From NCBI RefSeq assembly GCF_013520865.1, contig NZ_JACDXJ010000001.1, positions 4,139,501 through 4,203,500 of the forward strand: a DNA stretch of 64,000 nt, in the 5' to 3' direction. Every line of letters starts with the position of its first letter. The stretch's first letter is position 1. The notes under the pieces are model-generated. The model did no database searches, had not been told where the DNA came from, and saw only the letters and a list, made by a program, of their open reading frames with translations. A program made the translations under genes and the position numbers. The DNA is from Microvirga mediterraneensis. GTDB taxonomy: Bacteria > Pseudomonadota > Alphaproteobacteria > Rhizobiales > Beijerinckiaceae. This document shows, piece after piece, positions 29,969 through 38,279 of this stretch.

Positions 29969-30859
29969 ATGCATCTGCTTGATATCGACCAGCTCCGGAC
30001 CTTCGTGGCCATTGCCGATACGGGGTCGTTCACCCGCGCGGCGGAGATCGTGCACAAGACGCAGAGCGCGGTGTCCATGCAGATGAAGCGGCTGGAGGAC
30101 CGGGTCGGCAAGGCGATCTTCGAGCGCGACGGGCGCCTGTCGAAGCTCACCGACGAGGGCGAGCGCCTGCTCGACTACGCGCGCCGGATCGTGCGGCTGA
30201 ACGCGGAATGCATGGCCTCCTTCAACGAGCACGAGCTGACCGGCCGGGTGCGCTTAGGCCTTCCCGACGATTACGCCGACCGCTACCTGCCGGAGATCCT
30301 GGCCCGCTTCTCGCGCTCGAACCCGAAGGCCGAGGTGACGGTGGTGTGCGAGCCGAGCCACAACCTGATCGAGCGCGTGCAGCACGGGGACCTCGACCTC
30401 GCGATCATCACCCATGTGGACCGGCGCGGCCCGTCCGAGATCGTGCGCATCGAGCAGCTGCTCTGGGTGACCTCGGCCCGGCACGGGGTGCATGAGGAGA
30501 CCCCCGTCCCCCTGGCGCTCGGCCGTCCGAACTGCGACTGGCGCCATTCCGCCACGGAGGCCCTGGAAAGCGCCGACCGCGCCTTCCGCGTCGCCTATGT
30601 GAGCTACCACTCGACCGCCGTGGGCGCGGCGGTCCTGGCAGGCCTCGCGGTCTCGGTGCTGCCGGAGAGCGCCGTGCGCCCCGGCATGCGCATCCTCGGG
30701 CCGTCCGACGGCTTCCCGGCCCTGCCCTCGTGCAAGATCGGCCTGATCCGCGCCCGGGGCGAGGAGAACCCGCTCGCCGACGCGCTCGGCTTCCACATCA
30801 AGCAGTCTCTCGACAATCTCGGCTCGACCCGCCCGATGGCTCCGCTCGCCGCCGAGTAA
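29969..30859 (+). CDS. LysR family transcriptional regulator
   Basis: A 296-residue LysR regulator. The winged HTH is at residues 4-65 (LDIDQLRTFVAIADTGSFTR, then AVSMQMKRLEDRVGKAIFER), followed by a two-lobed effector domain with RVRLGLPDDYADRYLPEILA. It is convergent with an EamA-type exporter six bases beyond its stop. Both genes carry the same dyad and heptamer arrays upstream, so the exporter is the likely target. The ligand is unknown. Confidence 0.92.
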   Translation: MHLLDIDQLRTFVAIADTGSFTRAAEIVHKTQSAVSMQMKRLEDRVGKAIFERDGRLSKLTDEGERLLDYARRIVRLNAECMASFNEHELTGRVRLGLPDDYADRYLPEILARFSRSNPKAEVTVVCEPSHNLIERVQHGDLDLAIITHVDRRGPSEIVRIEQLLWVTSARHGVHEETPVPLALGRPNCDWRHSATEALESADRAFRVAYVSYHSTAVGAAVLAGLAVSVLPESAVRPGMRILGPSDGFPALPSCKIGLIRARGEENPLADALGFHIKQSLDNLGSTRPMAPLAAE

Positions 30860-30865
30860 CCCCGC

Positions 30866-31795
30866 TCACTTCGCCACGGGCCTGCGCAGCACGAGCACGT
30901 TGCCGAGAAGCGCCAGCACGACGCCGATCACGGCGAGCGGCGTCCACACATAGCCCTCGATCAGGGTCGAGACCGTGAGCGCCACGATGGGAAACAGCAC
31001 CGTGGCGTAGCCCGCCCGCGCGGCCCCGAGCCGCCGCAGCAGGGTGAGGTACGACATGAAGGCCAGCACCGAGGCGCCGATGGAGAGATAGATGAGCGAG
31101 CCGATGTACTTCACCGTGGGCTCGATGATGAAGGCGTTGCCGCGCAACAGGTTCAGCGCCAGCAGCACGGCGCAGCCATAGGTCATGCCCCAGGCGGTGG
31201 CGGACAGAAGCGGCACGCCCCGGCGCTGCACGACCGTCGAGATCATGTTGCCCGAGCAGAAGAACAGGGTGCCCATCACGCAGAGCGCCAGGCCTTTCAG
31301 CGCCGCCGCGTTGAAGCCCGCGCCGGTGATCTCCGGCCAGAACAGGAACAGGATACCCAGAACCCCGATCACGCCGCCGAGCGCCACCCTCGGCTCGACC
31401 CTCTGCCGGAACACGAGGAAGCCGAGCACGAGGTTGAACACGGAGGCAAGCGAGAACACCACCGAGAGCAGCCCGGACGGCACGCTCAGCCCCCCGTAAT
31501 AGAACGAGATGAAGTTGAACGAGAACAGGCAGCACCCGACCGCCGCGAAGCGCAGGTGATCGGCGAGCGCGAAGCGCACCCGGTGCCCGGTGGCGAGCAC
31601 CCAGCCCCACATGAGCGCGGCCGCGAGCAGGAAGCGCCACAGCACGGACATCTCCGGGGCCACCACCCCGAGCTGCGCCCGGATCCCGATCCAGCTCACG
31701 CCCCACAGGAACACGGTGGCGGCATAGAGCCCCAGGGTCGTCCCGTCGAGCCCTTTCAGGCTTTGACCCGGCATGGCGGCGCTCGCATGACTCAT
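30866..31795 (-). CDS. EamA/DMT superfamily transporter
   Basis: A 309-residue ten-helix exporter of the drug/metabolite transporter superfamily with two EamA repeats (LGLYAATVFLWGVSWIGIRA and LALCVMGTLFFCSGNMISTV). Members export amino acids or other metabolites. ATG 31795 is chosen over an in-frame extension to 31912 because the latter would read through the dyad. Convergent to the LysR gene, its probable regulator. The substrate is not predictable from sequence. Confidence 0.9.
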   Translation of the reverse strand: MSHASAAMPGQSLKGLDGTTLGLYAATVFLWGVSWIGIRAQLGVVAPEMSVLWRFLLAAALMWGWVLATGHRVRFALADHLRFAAVGCCLFSFNFISFYYGGLSVPSGLLSVVFSLASVFNLVLGFLVFRQRVEPRVALGGVIGVLGILFLFWPEITGAGFNAAALKGLALCVMGTLFFCSGNMISTVVQRRGVPLLSATAWGMTYGCAVLLALNLLRGNAFIIEPTVKYIGSLIYLSIGASVLAFMSYLTLLRRLGAARAGYATVLFPIVALTVSTLIEGYVWTPLAVIGVVLALLGNVLVLRRPVAK

Positions 31796-31840
31796 GACAT
31801 TCCCGTCCCACTCGAAGCCACCGGAATACGCTCGGGAAAG

Positions 31841-31857
31841 CATCAGCACAAATGATG
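31841..31857 (-). promoter_or_regulatory. Operator-like dyad CATCA-N7-TGATG before the EamA transporter gene
   Basis: Same arms and same seven-base spacing as the dyad at 29939-29955. It lies 46 bases upstream of the EamA transporter ATG, a plausible promoter position. Likely a second binding site for the neighbouring LysR regulator. Confidence 0.5.
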
Positions 31858-31876
31858 ATAACTGATCGATCACCCT

Positions 31877-31980
31877 TGGAACGGTGATGAAACGTTCCAG
31901 GATCTTCCCCAAGGGAAATCCCTGGAACGCCCCGTTGGAACGGCGCTGGAACGGTTGGAACGGCTGAAACGGGCGTTCCA
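31877..31980. repeat. Array B of TGGAACG/CGTTCCA heptamers
   Basis: Seven exact copies occur in 104 bases: TGGAACG at 31877, 31923, 31936, 31947 and 31956, and CGTTCCA at 31893 and 31974, with a TGAAACG near-copy at 31965. Most copies face the opposite way to array A, so both arrays have the same dominant orientation relative to the gene each precedes. The surrounding gap to 32080 holds nothing else. Confidence 0.85.
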
Positions 31981-32080
31981 GCGGGATATTGCCCTAGCGG
32001 GAGGTCGACCCGGATGGGAGGTTTCAGACATTGCAGGAGCCATGAAACTTCCTATCATGGCGTCGCCATGTGAGAAGCCC

Positions 32081-32368
32081 ATGCCCTACTATGTCTATCT
32101 CCTTGCGAGCCGCCGCCACGGCACGCTCTACCTGGGTTTGACGAACGATCTTGCGCGACGAGTCGACGGGCACAAACGCAAGATCGTTCCCGGCTTTTCC
32201 GCCACCTACGACGTCTCCCGTCTCGTCTGGTACGAGGTCTAGGACCGGATCGACGAGGCCATCGCCCGCGAGAAAAGCCTCAGGAAGTGGCGCCGCGACT
32301 GGAAGATCACCCTGATCGAGGAGATGAACCCCGATTGGTCGGACCTTCATGCCAGCTTGAATCGGTGA
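32081..32368 (+). pseudogene. GIY-YIG (UPF0213/YhbQ-type) endonuclease-domain gene broken by an amber codon
   Basis: The frame begins MPYYVYLLASRRHGTLYLGL, the start of small GIY-YIG proteins, and continues to VWYEV. There codon 54 is TAG (32240-32242). The same frame then resumes DRIDEAIAREKSLRKWRRDW ... IEEMNPDWSDL to a TGA at 32366, giving the normal 95-residue length. One base change (CAG to TAG) explains it. The fragment retains the GIY-YIG Tyr and Arg residues, but the Glu-containing helix lies after the stop. Most likely a recent pseudogene; amber read-through is a less likely alternative. Confidence 0.85.
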
Positions 32369-32387
32369 AGAACTCACGCCCGCTCTT

Positions 32388-32427
32388 GTCATTCCGGCGC
32401 GCGCCTGCGGCGCGAACCTGGAATGAC
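32388..32427. repeat. Intergenic hairpin repeat GTCATTCC ... GGAATGAC
   Basis: Inverted ends GTCATTCC / GGAATGAC enclose GCGCG/CGGCGC-rich inner arms and follow the GIY-YIG remnant by 19 bases. Hairpins of this design are frequent intergenic repeats in Hyphomicrobiales. It could act as a terminator or transcript stabiliser. Confidence 0.6.
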
Positions 32428-32507
32428 GACTCTGGCCGACCTTGACCGGGCTCTGTGCCATACTATATTGTTCATGTTTTGTTCTTTCATCATGAAGACC
32501 GATTGCC

Positions 32508-33146
32508 ATGACGTCCCCCTCTTCTCCCACCCCGGATCACGCGAGTTCCTCGGGGTTCCGCCAAAAACTCCCGCCGGAGCGGATCGCCCTTTTGCGCGAA
32601 TGGGTGGAATGCACCACCCGTTCCTTCAAGAAGATCGGCCAGGAACTCGGCATCTCGCCCGCGACCATCTCGCGCTATGCCAAGGAAGGCGGCTGGAAGC
32701 GCCCCGCAGGGCCCCTCCCCCGCCCGCCATCGTCCGACGCAACCCGGCGCCCGCGAGCCGCCGCAACGCCGCCCGCCATCCGCCCCGGCCCTCGGCGCCG
32801 GCCTGTCCCCTCGACCCATGCGCGCGAGCACCTCGTCGAGCGGCTCTGGAGCCTCGCGGAGCGCCATGCCGAGAGCCTGGAGACCCAGCCCATCGAGCGC
32901 ACGGAGCGCTCCCTCCAGCCGCTGGCCCGCCTCACCCGCACCCTCGGCGAGATCGACAAGCACGTCCGCCCGCCCCTGCCCGCCCGCGAATACGAGGCGG
33001 ATTACGAGATCGACGCCCCCAAACCCCGCCGCACGCTGCACGAGCTGCGCGACGAACTCGCCGCCCATCTGGAGCGCATCAACCGCGAGGAAGGCGACGG
33101 CTGGGAGGTGCGGGAATGGTGGTTCAAGGATGGTGCGGGGATTTGA
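32508..33146 (+). CDS. Helix-turn-helix domain protein of unknown function
   Basis: A 212-residue soluble protein. A helix-turn-helix occupies residues 20-60 (RIALLREWVECTTRSFKKIG, then QELGISPATISRYAKEGGWK), followed by a Pro/Arg-rich linker and a C-terminal helical region with the heptad-like LRDELAAHLERINREE. The HTH resembles those of phage terminase small subunits and transposase-type regulators, but there is no other phage gene nearby. The C-terminal part is not recognised. Probably DNA-binding. The 233 bases that follow show no gene. Confidence 0.65.
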   Translation: MTSPSSPTPDHASSSGFRQKLPPERIALLREWVECTTRSFKKIGQELGISPATISRYAKEGGWKRPAGPLPRPPSSDATRRPRAAATPPAIRPGPRRRPVPSTHAREHLVERLWSLAERHAESLETQPIERTERSLQPLARLTRTLGEIDKHVRPPLPAREYEADYEIDAPKPRRTLHELRDELAAHLERINREEGDGWEVREWWFKDGAGI

Positions 33147-33379
33147 GGGATGTGCCTCACGTCCGGAAGAGATCGCCGGCGGACATTGAGCAAGCCGCAA
33201 CCGTCTTCAGCTTTTGACCCAAAGGCGACGTTTCGAGCGTGCCTCTAGGCCTGATACGTCAGTCCATCACAAGCCGAATTGAAGATCTCGTTGGAGCAAT
33301 TAGCAATTTCAACGTCTTCGCTGCCGCACGGTGAACCTAATAGCCCTCTCTCAACTTCACGATAGGATGGACGGACAGG

Positions 33380-34216
33380 CTAGCGTAACAGGCCACGCGC
33401 CATCGCGTTGATCGTGAGGTCAATAGCAGCGCCTTTGTCGTCGCCGTCGCCGATGAACCAAGCCGCCGACAACCCCGTCCATGCGACGATCCAGCGAAGG
33501 AGTCGCGCGGGCTCGCTCCCTGTCGCGCGGATCACGATCGCCAGCCGGGTCTCCAGTCGACCCGGCAAGGTGGAAAGCGGCCGGCTGGGATCGCTGAGAT
33601 CGGGGTTTGTGAAGATGTTGGCATAGTCGAAGGTTCGTTCGCCCAGGAGCCCATGGGGGTCGATCGCCAACCACCCTCGCTCGCCGAAATCGAGCACGTT
33701 CTCGTGGTGCAGATCGCCATGGAGCGGACCGACCGCGTACGGAGCGGCCAGAAGCTGGCGTGCGGTCTCGGCCGCTGGGGCAAGTACCGCGTGTTCCGGC
33801 GCGAGTTGAAAGAGTGGCTGGAACCAGACCTCCAGCGGGTGCAGCACGGGAGGTGGGCTGCGCCGTGGCATGTGTAATCGGGCCGCCGTATCACAAAGGA
33901 TCCGGCAGGCTTCGTCATCCTGGCCTGACCAAGCCATCTGTGCCAGATTGCGGGTCTCTATGGCCCGTTCCATGAGCAGGGCGCCTGGAGAAGAGGCGAA
34001 GACCTTGGCAGCGCCCTGACCATCCCACCACGACATAAGATGATAACCCGACTGCTCGTCAGGGATGCGGGCGACTTTCAGCATAGCGGATGATCCCTCG
34101 TGTCGAACCGGAAGGACCCAACTGGAACGCGTAGTCAGTAGGGGCCCATCAGGGACCAAGTGCCACGCGTTCAGGAACTCTCCGACCTTCGGCGGAAAGG
34201 CGGCATGCACGCCCAT
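33380..34216 (-). CDS. Aminoglycoside/hydroxyurea phosphotransferase, APH(6)-like
   Basis: A 278-residue kinase of the APH(6)/hydroxyurea-resistance family, which phosphorylates streptomycin in characterised members. The catalytic loop HGDLHHENVL is at 166-175 (D168, N173), and the metal-binding IDPHGLLGER is at 185-194. The N-terminal lobe with SSWVLPVRHEGSSAMLKVAR is intact. ATG 34216 is chosen over 34240 because GAGGAG lies 5-6 bases before it. Most environmental homologues have unknown substrates, so resistance is possible but not shown. It stands alone beside degraded sequence. Confidence 0.85.
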   Translation of the reverse strand: MGVHAAFPPKVGEFLNAWHLVPDGPLLTTRSSWVLPVRHEGSSAMLKVARIPDEQSGYHLMSWWDGQGAAKVFASSPGALLMERAIETRNLAQMAWSGQDDEACRILCDTAARLHMPRRSPPPVLHPLEVWFQPLFQLAPEHAVLAPAAETARQLLAAPYAVGPLHGDLHHENVLDFGERGWLAIDPHGLLGERTFDYANIFTNPDLSDPSRPLSTLPGRLETRLAIVIRATGSEPARLLRWIVAWTGLSAAWFIGDGDDKGAAIDLTINAMARGLLR

Positions 34217-34339
34217 TAGAACTCTCCTCAAATCGTCCATCGGATCCGACGCCGATCTGGACGGCCGCTTTGGGCAGTTACGGTATTTTCGCCAATCATG
34301 CGCGCCCTTGTTCACCACGATGAAGGACCTTGGAGTAGG

Positions 34340-34773
34340 TTGCATCCTAGAATCGGTAGTGCAGCCGCACGCAGCCCTTGTCGATCGCCTGAGCGCTGAC
34401 GAGGGTCGGACTCGCGCGGACGCCATTCCCTGCATCGACTATGCCCTCGGACTGAGCCCGCGCGAGGCATTTCTCGGCGACTTTCAGTTCTACTACGCCA
34501 AGGCTTACTTTCCAGGGTGCAAAGTACGAGCTTGGATTGAGTTATGCGCGGGAGGCGCATCGCTTGCGGTCCGGGCACGTACATCCGCTGATCATCGGCG
34601 CGGCCTGTGCCGGCCTTCTGGACGACCAGGAGGCTGCCAAGGACTTGCTCGGACGGCTCAAGTCGCTCGTCCCCGATATCTCGCGAGTCTCGGTCGAGGC
34701 AACATCCGCTTTCGTCCGCGCCGAGGATCGGGCACGCCTGATCGAGGGCCTTGCCCGTGCCGGCCTGGAGTGA
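34340..34773 (+). pseudogene. Frameshifted remnant of a TPR-type protein (adenylate-cyclase C-terminal-like)
   Basis: Two adjacent frames join into one helical-repeat sequence. The first reads ADAIPCIDYALGLSPREAFL and GDFQFYYAKAYF. After an extra C near 34511 the second continues as YELGLSYAREAHRL and HPLIIGAACAGLLDDQEAAK, ending ARLIEGLARAGLE. Removing one C from TTTCCAGGG restores FQGAKYELGLSY. The pattern looks like the C-terminal TPR region of class III adenylate cyclase-like regulators common in Hyphomicrobiales. No start or N-terminal domain is visible, so it is a truncated and frameshifted remnant. Confidence 0.6.
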
Positions 34774-35105
34774 CCGGTTGGATTGACCTTGTGAACCAGG
34801 ATCGTCCACTCATGGCACCCGCCGGACCTTAGCCTTATTGCCGAAGCACGCCTGCCTCATGCGGAGCAGATGTTCGCCCGGCCGATCGCCCCACGTAGAT
34901 CGTGTAACGGCCGGAACCTCTTTCCGCAGCTGATAACCCTCAAGACCGGAGTCCAAAGAGCCGGTGATCGGTCCGGTTCTGTCAAAAGGATGTCTCACCC
35001 GGTCAAGCAGCTCTCACGGTCAAGCGTAGAGTGCCGGCTTCATGGCAGCACCGGGGCCAGGAGGGCCGTCGGCTGTGGGCGTGCACCGAGCATCGGAGCG
35101 TGGAC
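34774..35105. other. Gap before the sulfatase gene; holds the left copy of a 22-bp direct repeat
   Basis: No gene is supported here. The stretch 34826-34847 (beginning ACCTTAGCCTTA and ending CCGAAGC) matches 41029-41050 in 20 of 22 positions and in the same orientation. The two copies bracket the sulfatase-to-DUF1254 block. A minus-strand frame at 34810-34998 has no recognisable content. Confidence 0.5.
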
Positions 35106-37553
35106 ATGCGAGCGGTAACTCTCACCCTTTCCCTGGTCACCGCCAGCGTTCTGGCCCTCTCCGCGGCTCAGGCCCAGCAGGTGACCGGAACCCCGGGCTC
35201 CCCCGGCTCCACGACGACCATCGACGGCAAGCAACTGCCGCCGCCCGATCCGGCCTTCGGCGGGATCATCAAGGAGAGGGCCGCCGAGTCGCAGCCCTGG
35301 TGGCCGCCGCGCGTCGTGCCGCCGAAAGGCGCGCCCAACGTGCTGCTGATCATGACGGACGATCAGGGGTTCGGCGCCCCCAGCACCTTCGGCGGCGTCA
35401 TTCCCACGCCCAACATGGACCGGATCGCCCAGGCCGGGTTGCGCTATACCAATTTCCACTCGACGTCGCTCTGCTCGCCGACCCGGGCGGCGTTGATCAC
35501 CGGGCGCAATCATCATTCGGTGGGGTTCGGCGTGGTCGGTGAAATCGCAACCGGCTTCCCCGGCTACGACTCGATCATCCCGATCGAGAAAGGCACGGTC
35601 GGCACGATCCTGAAGGCCAACGGCTACGCGACCTCATGGTTCGGCAAGGACCACAACACGCCGTCCTATCAGTCGAGCCAGGCAGGCCCCTTCGATCAAT
35701 GGCCGAACGGCATGGGCTTCGAGTACTTCTACGGCTTCGTCGGCGGGGACGCGAGCCAGTGGCAGCCCAACCTCTTCCGCAATACGACGGCCATCTATCC
35801 CTTCCAGGGCAATCCGGGCTGGAACCTGGAGACGGCGATGGCCGACGAGGCGATCCAGTACATGAAACAACTCAAGGAGGTCGCCCCCGGCAAGCCGTGG
35901 TTCGTTTACTACGTTCCGGGCGCCACCCATGCGCCGCATCATCCGACGCCCGAGTGGGTCAAGACGATCAGCGATATGCATCTCTTCGACGAGGGCTGGA
36001 ACAAGCTGCGCGAGACCATCTTCGCCAATCAGAAGCGGCTCGGCATCATGCCCGCCACCGCGAAACTGACGCCCTGGCCGAAGGAGCTGCCGGAATGGGA
36101 TTCGCTCAGTTTCGACGAGAAGAAGCTCTTCATCAGGCAGGCGGATATCTATGGGGCCTATCTGGCCTATGCCGACCATGAAATCGGCCGCGTGATCCAG
36201 GCCGTGGAGGATATGGGCCAGCTCGACAACACCTTGATCATCTATATCGGCGGCGACAACGGCGCGAGCGCCGAGGGCATGCTCAACGGCACGCCGAACG
36301 AGTTCACCACCTTCAACGGCATCCCCGTGCCGGTCAAGGATCAGTTCCTCTGGTATCCGTTCTGGGGATCGGAACGCACGTTCCCGCATTTCGCGGCCGA
36401 ATGGGCGTGGGCGATGGATACGCCGTTCAAGTGGGTGAAGCAGGTGCCGTCCCATTTCGGCGGAACGGCTCAGGGCGTGGCGATGGCCTGGCCGGGCCAC
36501 ATCGCGGATGTGGGCGGCATCCGCCGCCAGTTCCACCATGTCATCGATATCGTGCCGACCATTCTCGAAGCGACGGGCATTCCGCAACCCGACACGATCA
36601 ACGGGATCAGGCAGATCCCGATCGAGGGCGTGAGCATGGCCTACACCTGGGACAAGGCGAACGCCGAGGCTCCGACGCGGCACACCACGCAGTATTTCGA
36701 GATGCTCGGCAACCGCGCCATCTATCACGACGGCTGGGTGGCTTGCACGACCCCGGCGACGCTGCCGTGGGAGCTGAGCACCAAGACGCCGCCCGACGTG
36801 ATCACCGGCTACAACTGGGAGCTCTACAACGTCCAGGAGGATCCCACGCAGTCCAACGATCTGGCCGCCAAGATGCCCGACAAGCTCAAACAGATGCAGG
36901 ACCTGTTCTATGCCGAGGCGAAGAAGTACAATGTGCTGCCGCTCGACAATTCGACGCTCACCCGTTGGAACACGCTGCGCCCAAGCCTGACCGCGGGCCG
37001 CACGGAGTTCACATATTCGGGTGAACTGATCGGCACGCCGGCCAGCGCCGCGCCGAGCATCCTCGACAAGTCCTACAGCATCACGGCCGAAGTCGAGATC
37101 CCCGACGGCGGCGCGGAGGGCATGATCGTGACCCAGGGCGGGCGCTTCGGCGGCTACGGCCTGTTCCTGAGCAAGGGCGAGTTCGGCGTCGGGCGGGGCA
37201 AGGTGGTGTTCATGTACAACCTGCTCGACCTGAAGCGCACGACCTGGGAGGGGCCGGAGCTGGAGCCGGGCAAGCACATCATCGTGTTCGACTTCACGGC
37301 TGCCGGGCCCGGCTTGGGCAAGGGCGGCACGGGGGTACTGTCGGTGGACGGTAAGGAGGTGGCGCGGAATTCCATGGACCACACCACGCCGGTGACCTTC
37401 CCGGAGGACGAGACCTTCGACATCGGCCAGGACACGCGCACACCGCTGGCCCTGCTCGAATACCGCTACGACGTCCCGTTCAAATTCACGGGCAAGATCG
37501 ACCGGCTGACCTTCAAGCTCGAACCGGAAAAGCGGGCGGAGGCCACGCCCTAG
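35106..37553 (+). CDS. Exported arylsulfatase (formylglycine-type sulfatase)
   Basis: An 815-residue exported sulfatase. A signal peptide (LSLVTASVLALSAAQAQ) is followed by the alkaline-phosphatase-fold catalytic domain. The metal-binding Asp pair is D85-D86 in LIMTDDQGFGAPS. The modifiable cysteine is C123 in LCSPTRAALITGR, the C-x-P-x-R motif needed for conversion to formylglycine; the activating enzyme is not in this window. Residues beyond about 650 form a concanavalin-like beta domain. ATG 35106 starts the signal peptide. It hydrolyses sulfate esters in the periplasm; the natural substrate is unknown. Confidence 0.93.
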   Translation: MRAVTLTLSLVTASVLALSAAQAQQVTGTPGSPGSTTTIDGKQLPPPDPAFGGIIKERAAESQPWWPPRVVPPKGAPNVLLIMTDDQGFGAPSTFGGVIPTPNMDRIAQAGLRYTNFHSTSLCSPTRAALITGRNHHSVGFGVVGEIATGFPGYDSIIPIEKGTVGTILKANGYATSWFGKDHNTPSYQSSQAGPFDQWPNGMGFEYFYGFVGGDASQWQPNLFRNTTAIYPFQGNPGWNLETAMADEAIQYMKQLKEVAPGKPWFVYYVPGATHAPHHPTPEWVKTISDMHLFDEGWNKLRETIFANQKRLGIMPATAKLTPWPKELPEWDSLSFDEKKLFIRQADIYGAYLAYADHEIGRVIQAVEDMGQLDNTLIIYIGGDNGASAEGMLNGTPNEFTTFNGIPVPVKDQFLWYPFWGSERTFPHFAAEWAWAMDTPFKWVKQVPSHFGGTAQGVAMAWPGHIADVGGIRRQFHHVIDIVPTILEATGIPQPDTINGIRQIPIEGVSMAYTWDKANAEAPTRHTTQYFEMLGNRAIYHDGWVACTTPATLPWELSTKTPPDVITGYNWELYNVQEDPTQSNDLAAKMPDKLKQMQDLFYAEAKKYNVLPLDNSTLTRWNTLRPSLTAGRTEFTYSGELIGTPASAAPSILDKSYSITAEVEIPDGGAEGMIVTQGGRFGGYGLFLSKGEFGVGRGKVVFMYNLLDLKRTTWEGPELEPGKHIIVFDFTAAGPGLGKGGTGVLSVDGKEVARNSMDHTTPVTFPEDETFDIGQDTRTPLALLEYRYDVPFKFTGKIDRLTFKLEPEKRAEATP

Positions 37554-37597
37554 CGGTCCAGTCAATCGCAACCGGGCGCGGGCATGAGGGACCAGGC

Positions 37598-37879
37598 ATG
37601 ATCGGTACGAGGAACAGACCGCTCATGGTCGCCGCCGTCGCTGAAGCGGCGACCGGCTTGGCATTGCTGCTGGTTCCGTCCCTCGTCGGGCAATGGCTGC
37701 TCGGGGAGGCGCTCGTCGGCGTCGCCATGCCGGTGGCACGGGTAGCCGGCATCGCGCTGATCGGACTGGGGATCGGCGTGCTGCTGTGGCCGGCGGTTGC
37801 CGTGTACGCGGTCCTGTCGGTCCTTCTTGGACATGCTTGGCTGGTCAGCCCCCAACAGCCGAAGCGAAGCGGCATTTGA
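37598..37879 (+). CDS. Small three-helix membrane protein after the sulfatase
   Basis: A 93-residue hydrophobic protein (ATGLALLLVPSLVGQWLLGE, then ARVAGIALIGLGIGVLLWPA, then VAVYAVLSVLLGHAWLV). It lies 44 bases after the sulfatase stop on the same strand and is probably co-transcribed. It appears shorter than membrane proteins of this look usually are, with a helix possibly missing in the middle, but I cannot confirm that. The function is unknown. Confidence 0.6.
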   Translation: MIGTRNRPLMVAAVAEAATGLALLLVPSLVGQWLLGEALVGVAMPVARVAGIALIGLGIGVLLWPAVAVYAVLSVLLGHAWLVSPQQPKRSGI

Positions 37880-38269
37880 CGTCCCGAACGGGCGGAAACT
37901 CTCGGCTCATGATCCGGAACAGCCCTTCCAATCCGCTGGTGCCCCTGACCAGATTCACAGCCGGTGGAAAGACGCCATGCTGCGGTCCCTGGAGACGCTT
38001 TGCGCCTGTCCTGGCGCTTGAGATTGCCGTTGGCCTCGTCACGAACCTTGGCGCGGACGACATTCCGCCCTGGAGGGCGCCGGTTCTTGTCGTCCCCTCC
38101 TGGCCGCCTAAGTCATAACATAAGTAAAATGTCCTGCGTCCGACCTTGGCTCCGGCGAGCCACGTTTGATCGGCGGCTTCGTCGACGTCGCTCCTGAACC
38201 GCGTGGTTGCGTCAACCCAGAGGAGGAGCCTATGGACCTGCGCAACGAGCCGTCCGGGACACCCGTACG
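37880..38269. other. Gap of 390 bases with a possible mobile-element scar
   Basis: No convincing gene. At 38110-38136 an AT-rich stretch (CATAACATAAGTAAAATGTC) interrupts otherwise GC-rich sequence and resembles the tip of an insertion sequence. I see no matching inverted copy nearby, so this is only a possibility. A strong ribosome site AGGAGG at 38221 precedes a 15-codon open frame (38232-38279) described separately. Confidence 0.4.
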
Positions 38270-38279
38270 ATGGCCGTGA
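38232..38279 (+). other. 15-codon upstream frame overlapping the DUF3302 start
   Basis: ATG 38232 has an ideal AGGAGG five bases upstream and encodes MDLRNEPSGTPVRWP before TGA at 38277-38279, which overlaps the DUF3302 ATG at 38270. The good ribosome site thus serves the short frame rather than the longer gene. Translational coupling or a recent 5' frameshift would both explain this. Confidence 0.45.

Noticed and set aside
29684..31980. Heptamer arrays considered as CRISPR
   Set aside because: The repeat is only 7 bases, spacing is irregular, and no cas gene is present.
34810..34998. 62-codon minus-strand frame covering the left direct-repeat copy
   Set aside because: No recognisable content, no clear ribosome site, and the similarity to the right copy is limited to the repeat itself.
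38107..38140. AT-rich stretch as the end of an insertion sequence
   Set aside because: There is no matching inverted end or transposase in the neighbourhood, so it is only noted as a possible scar.
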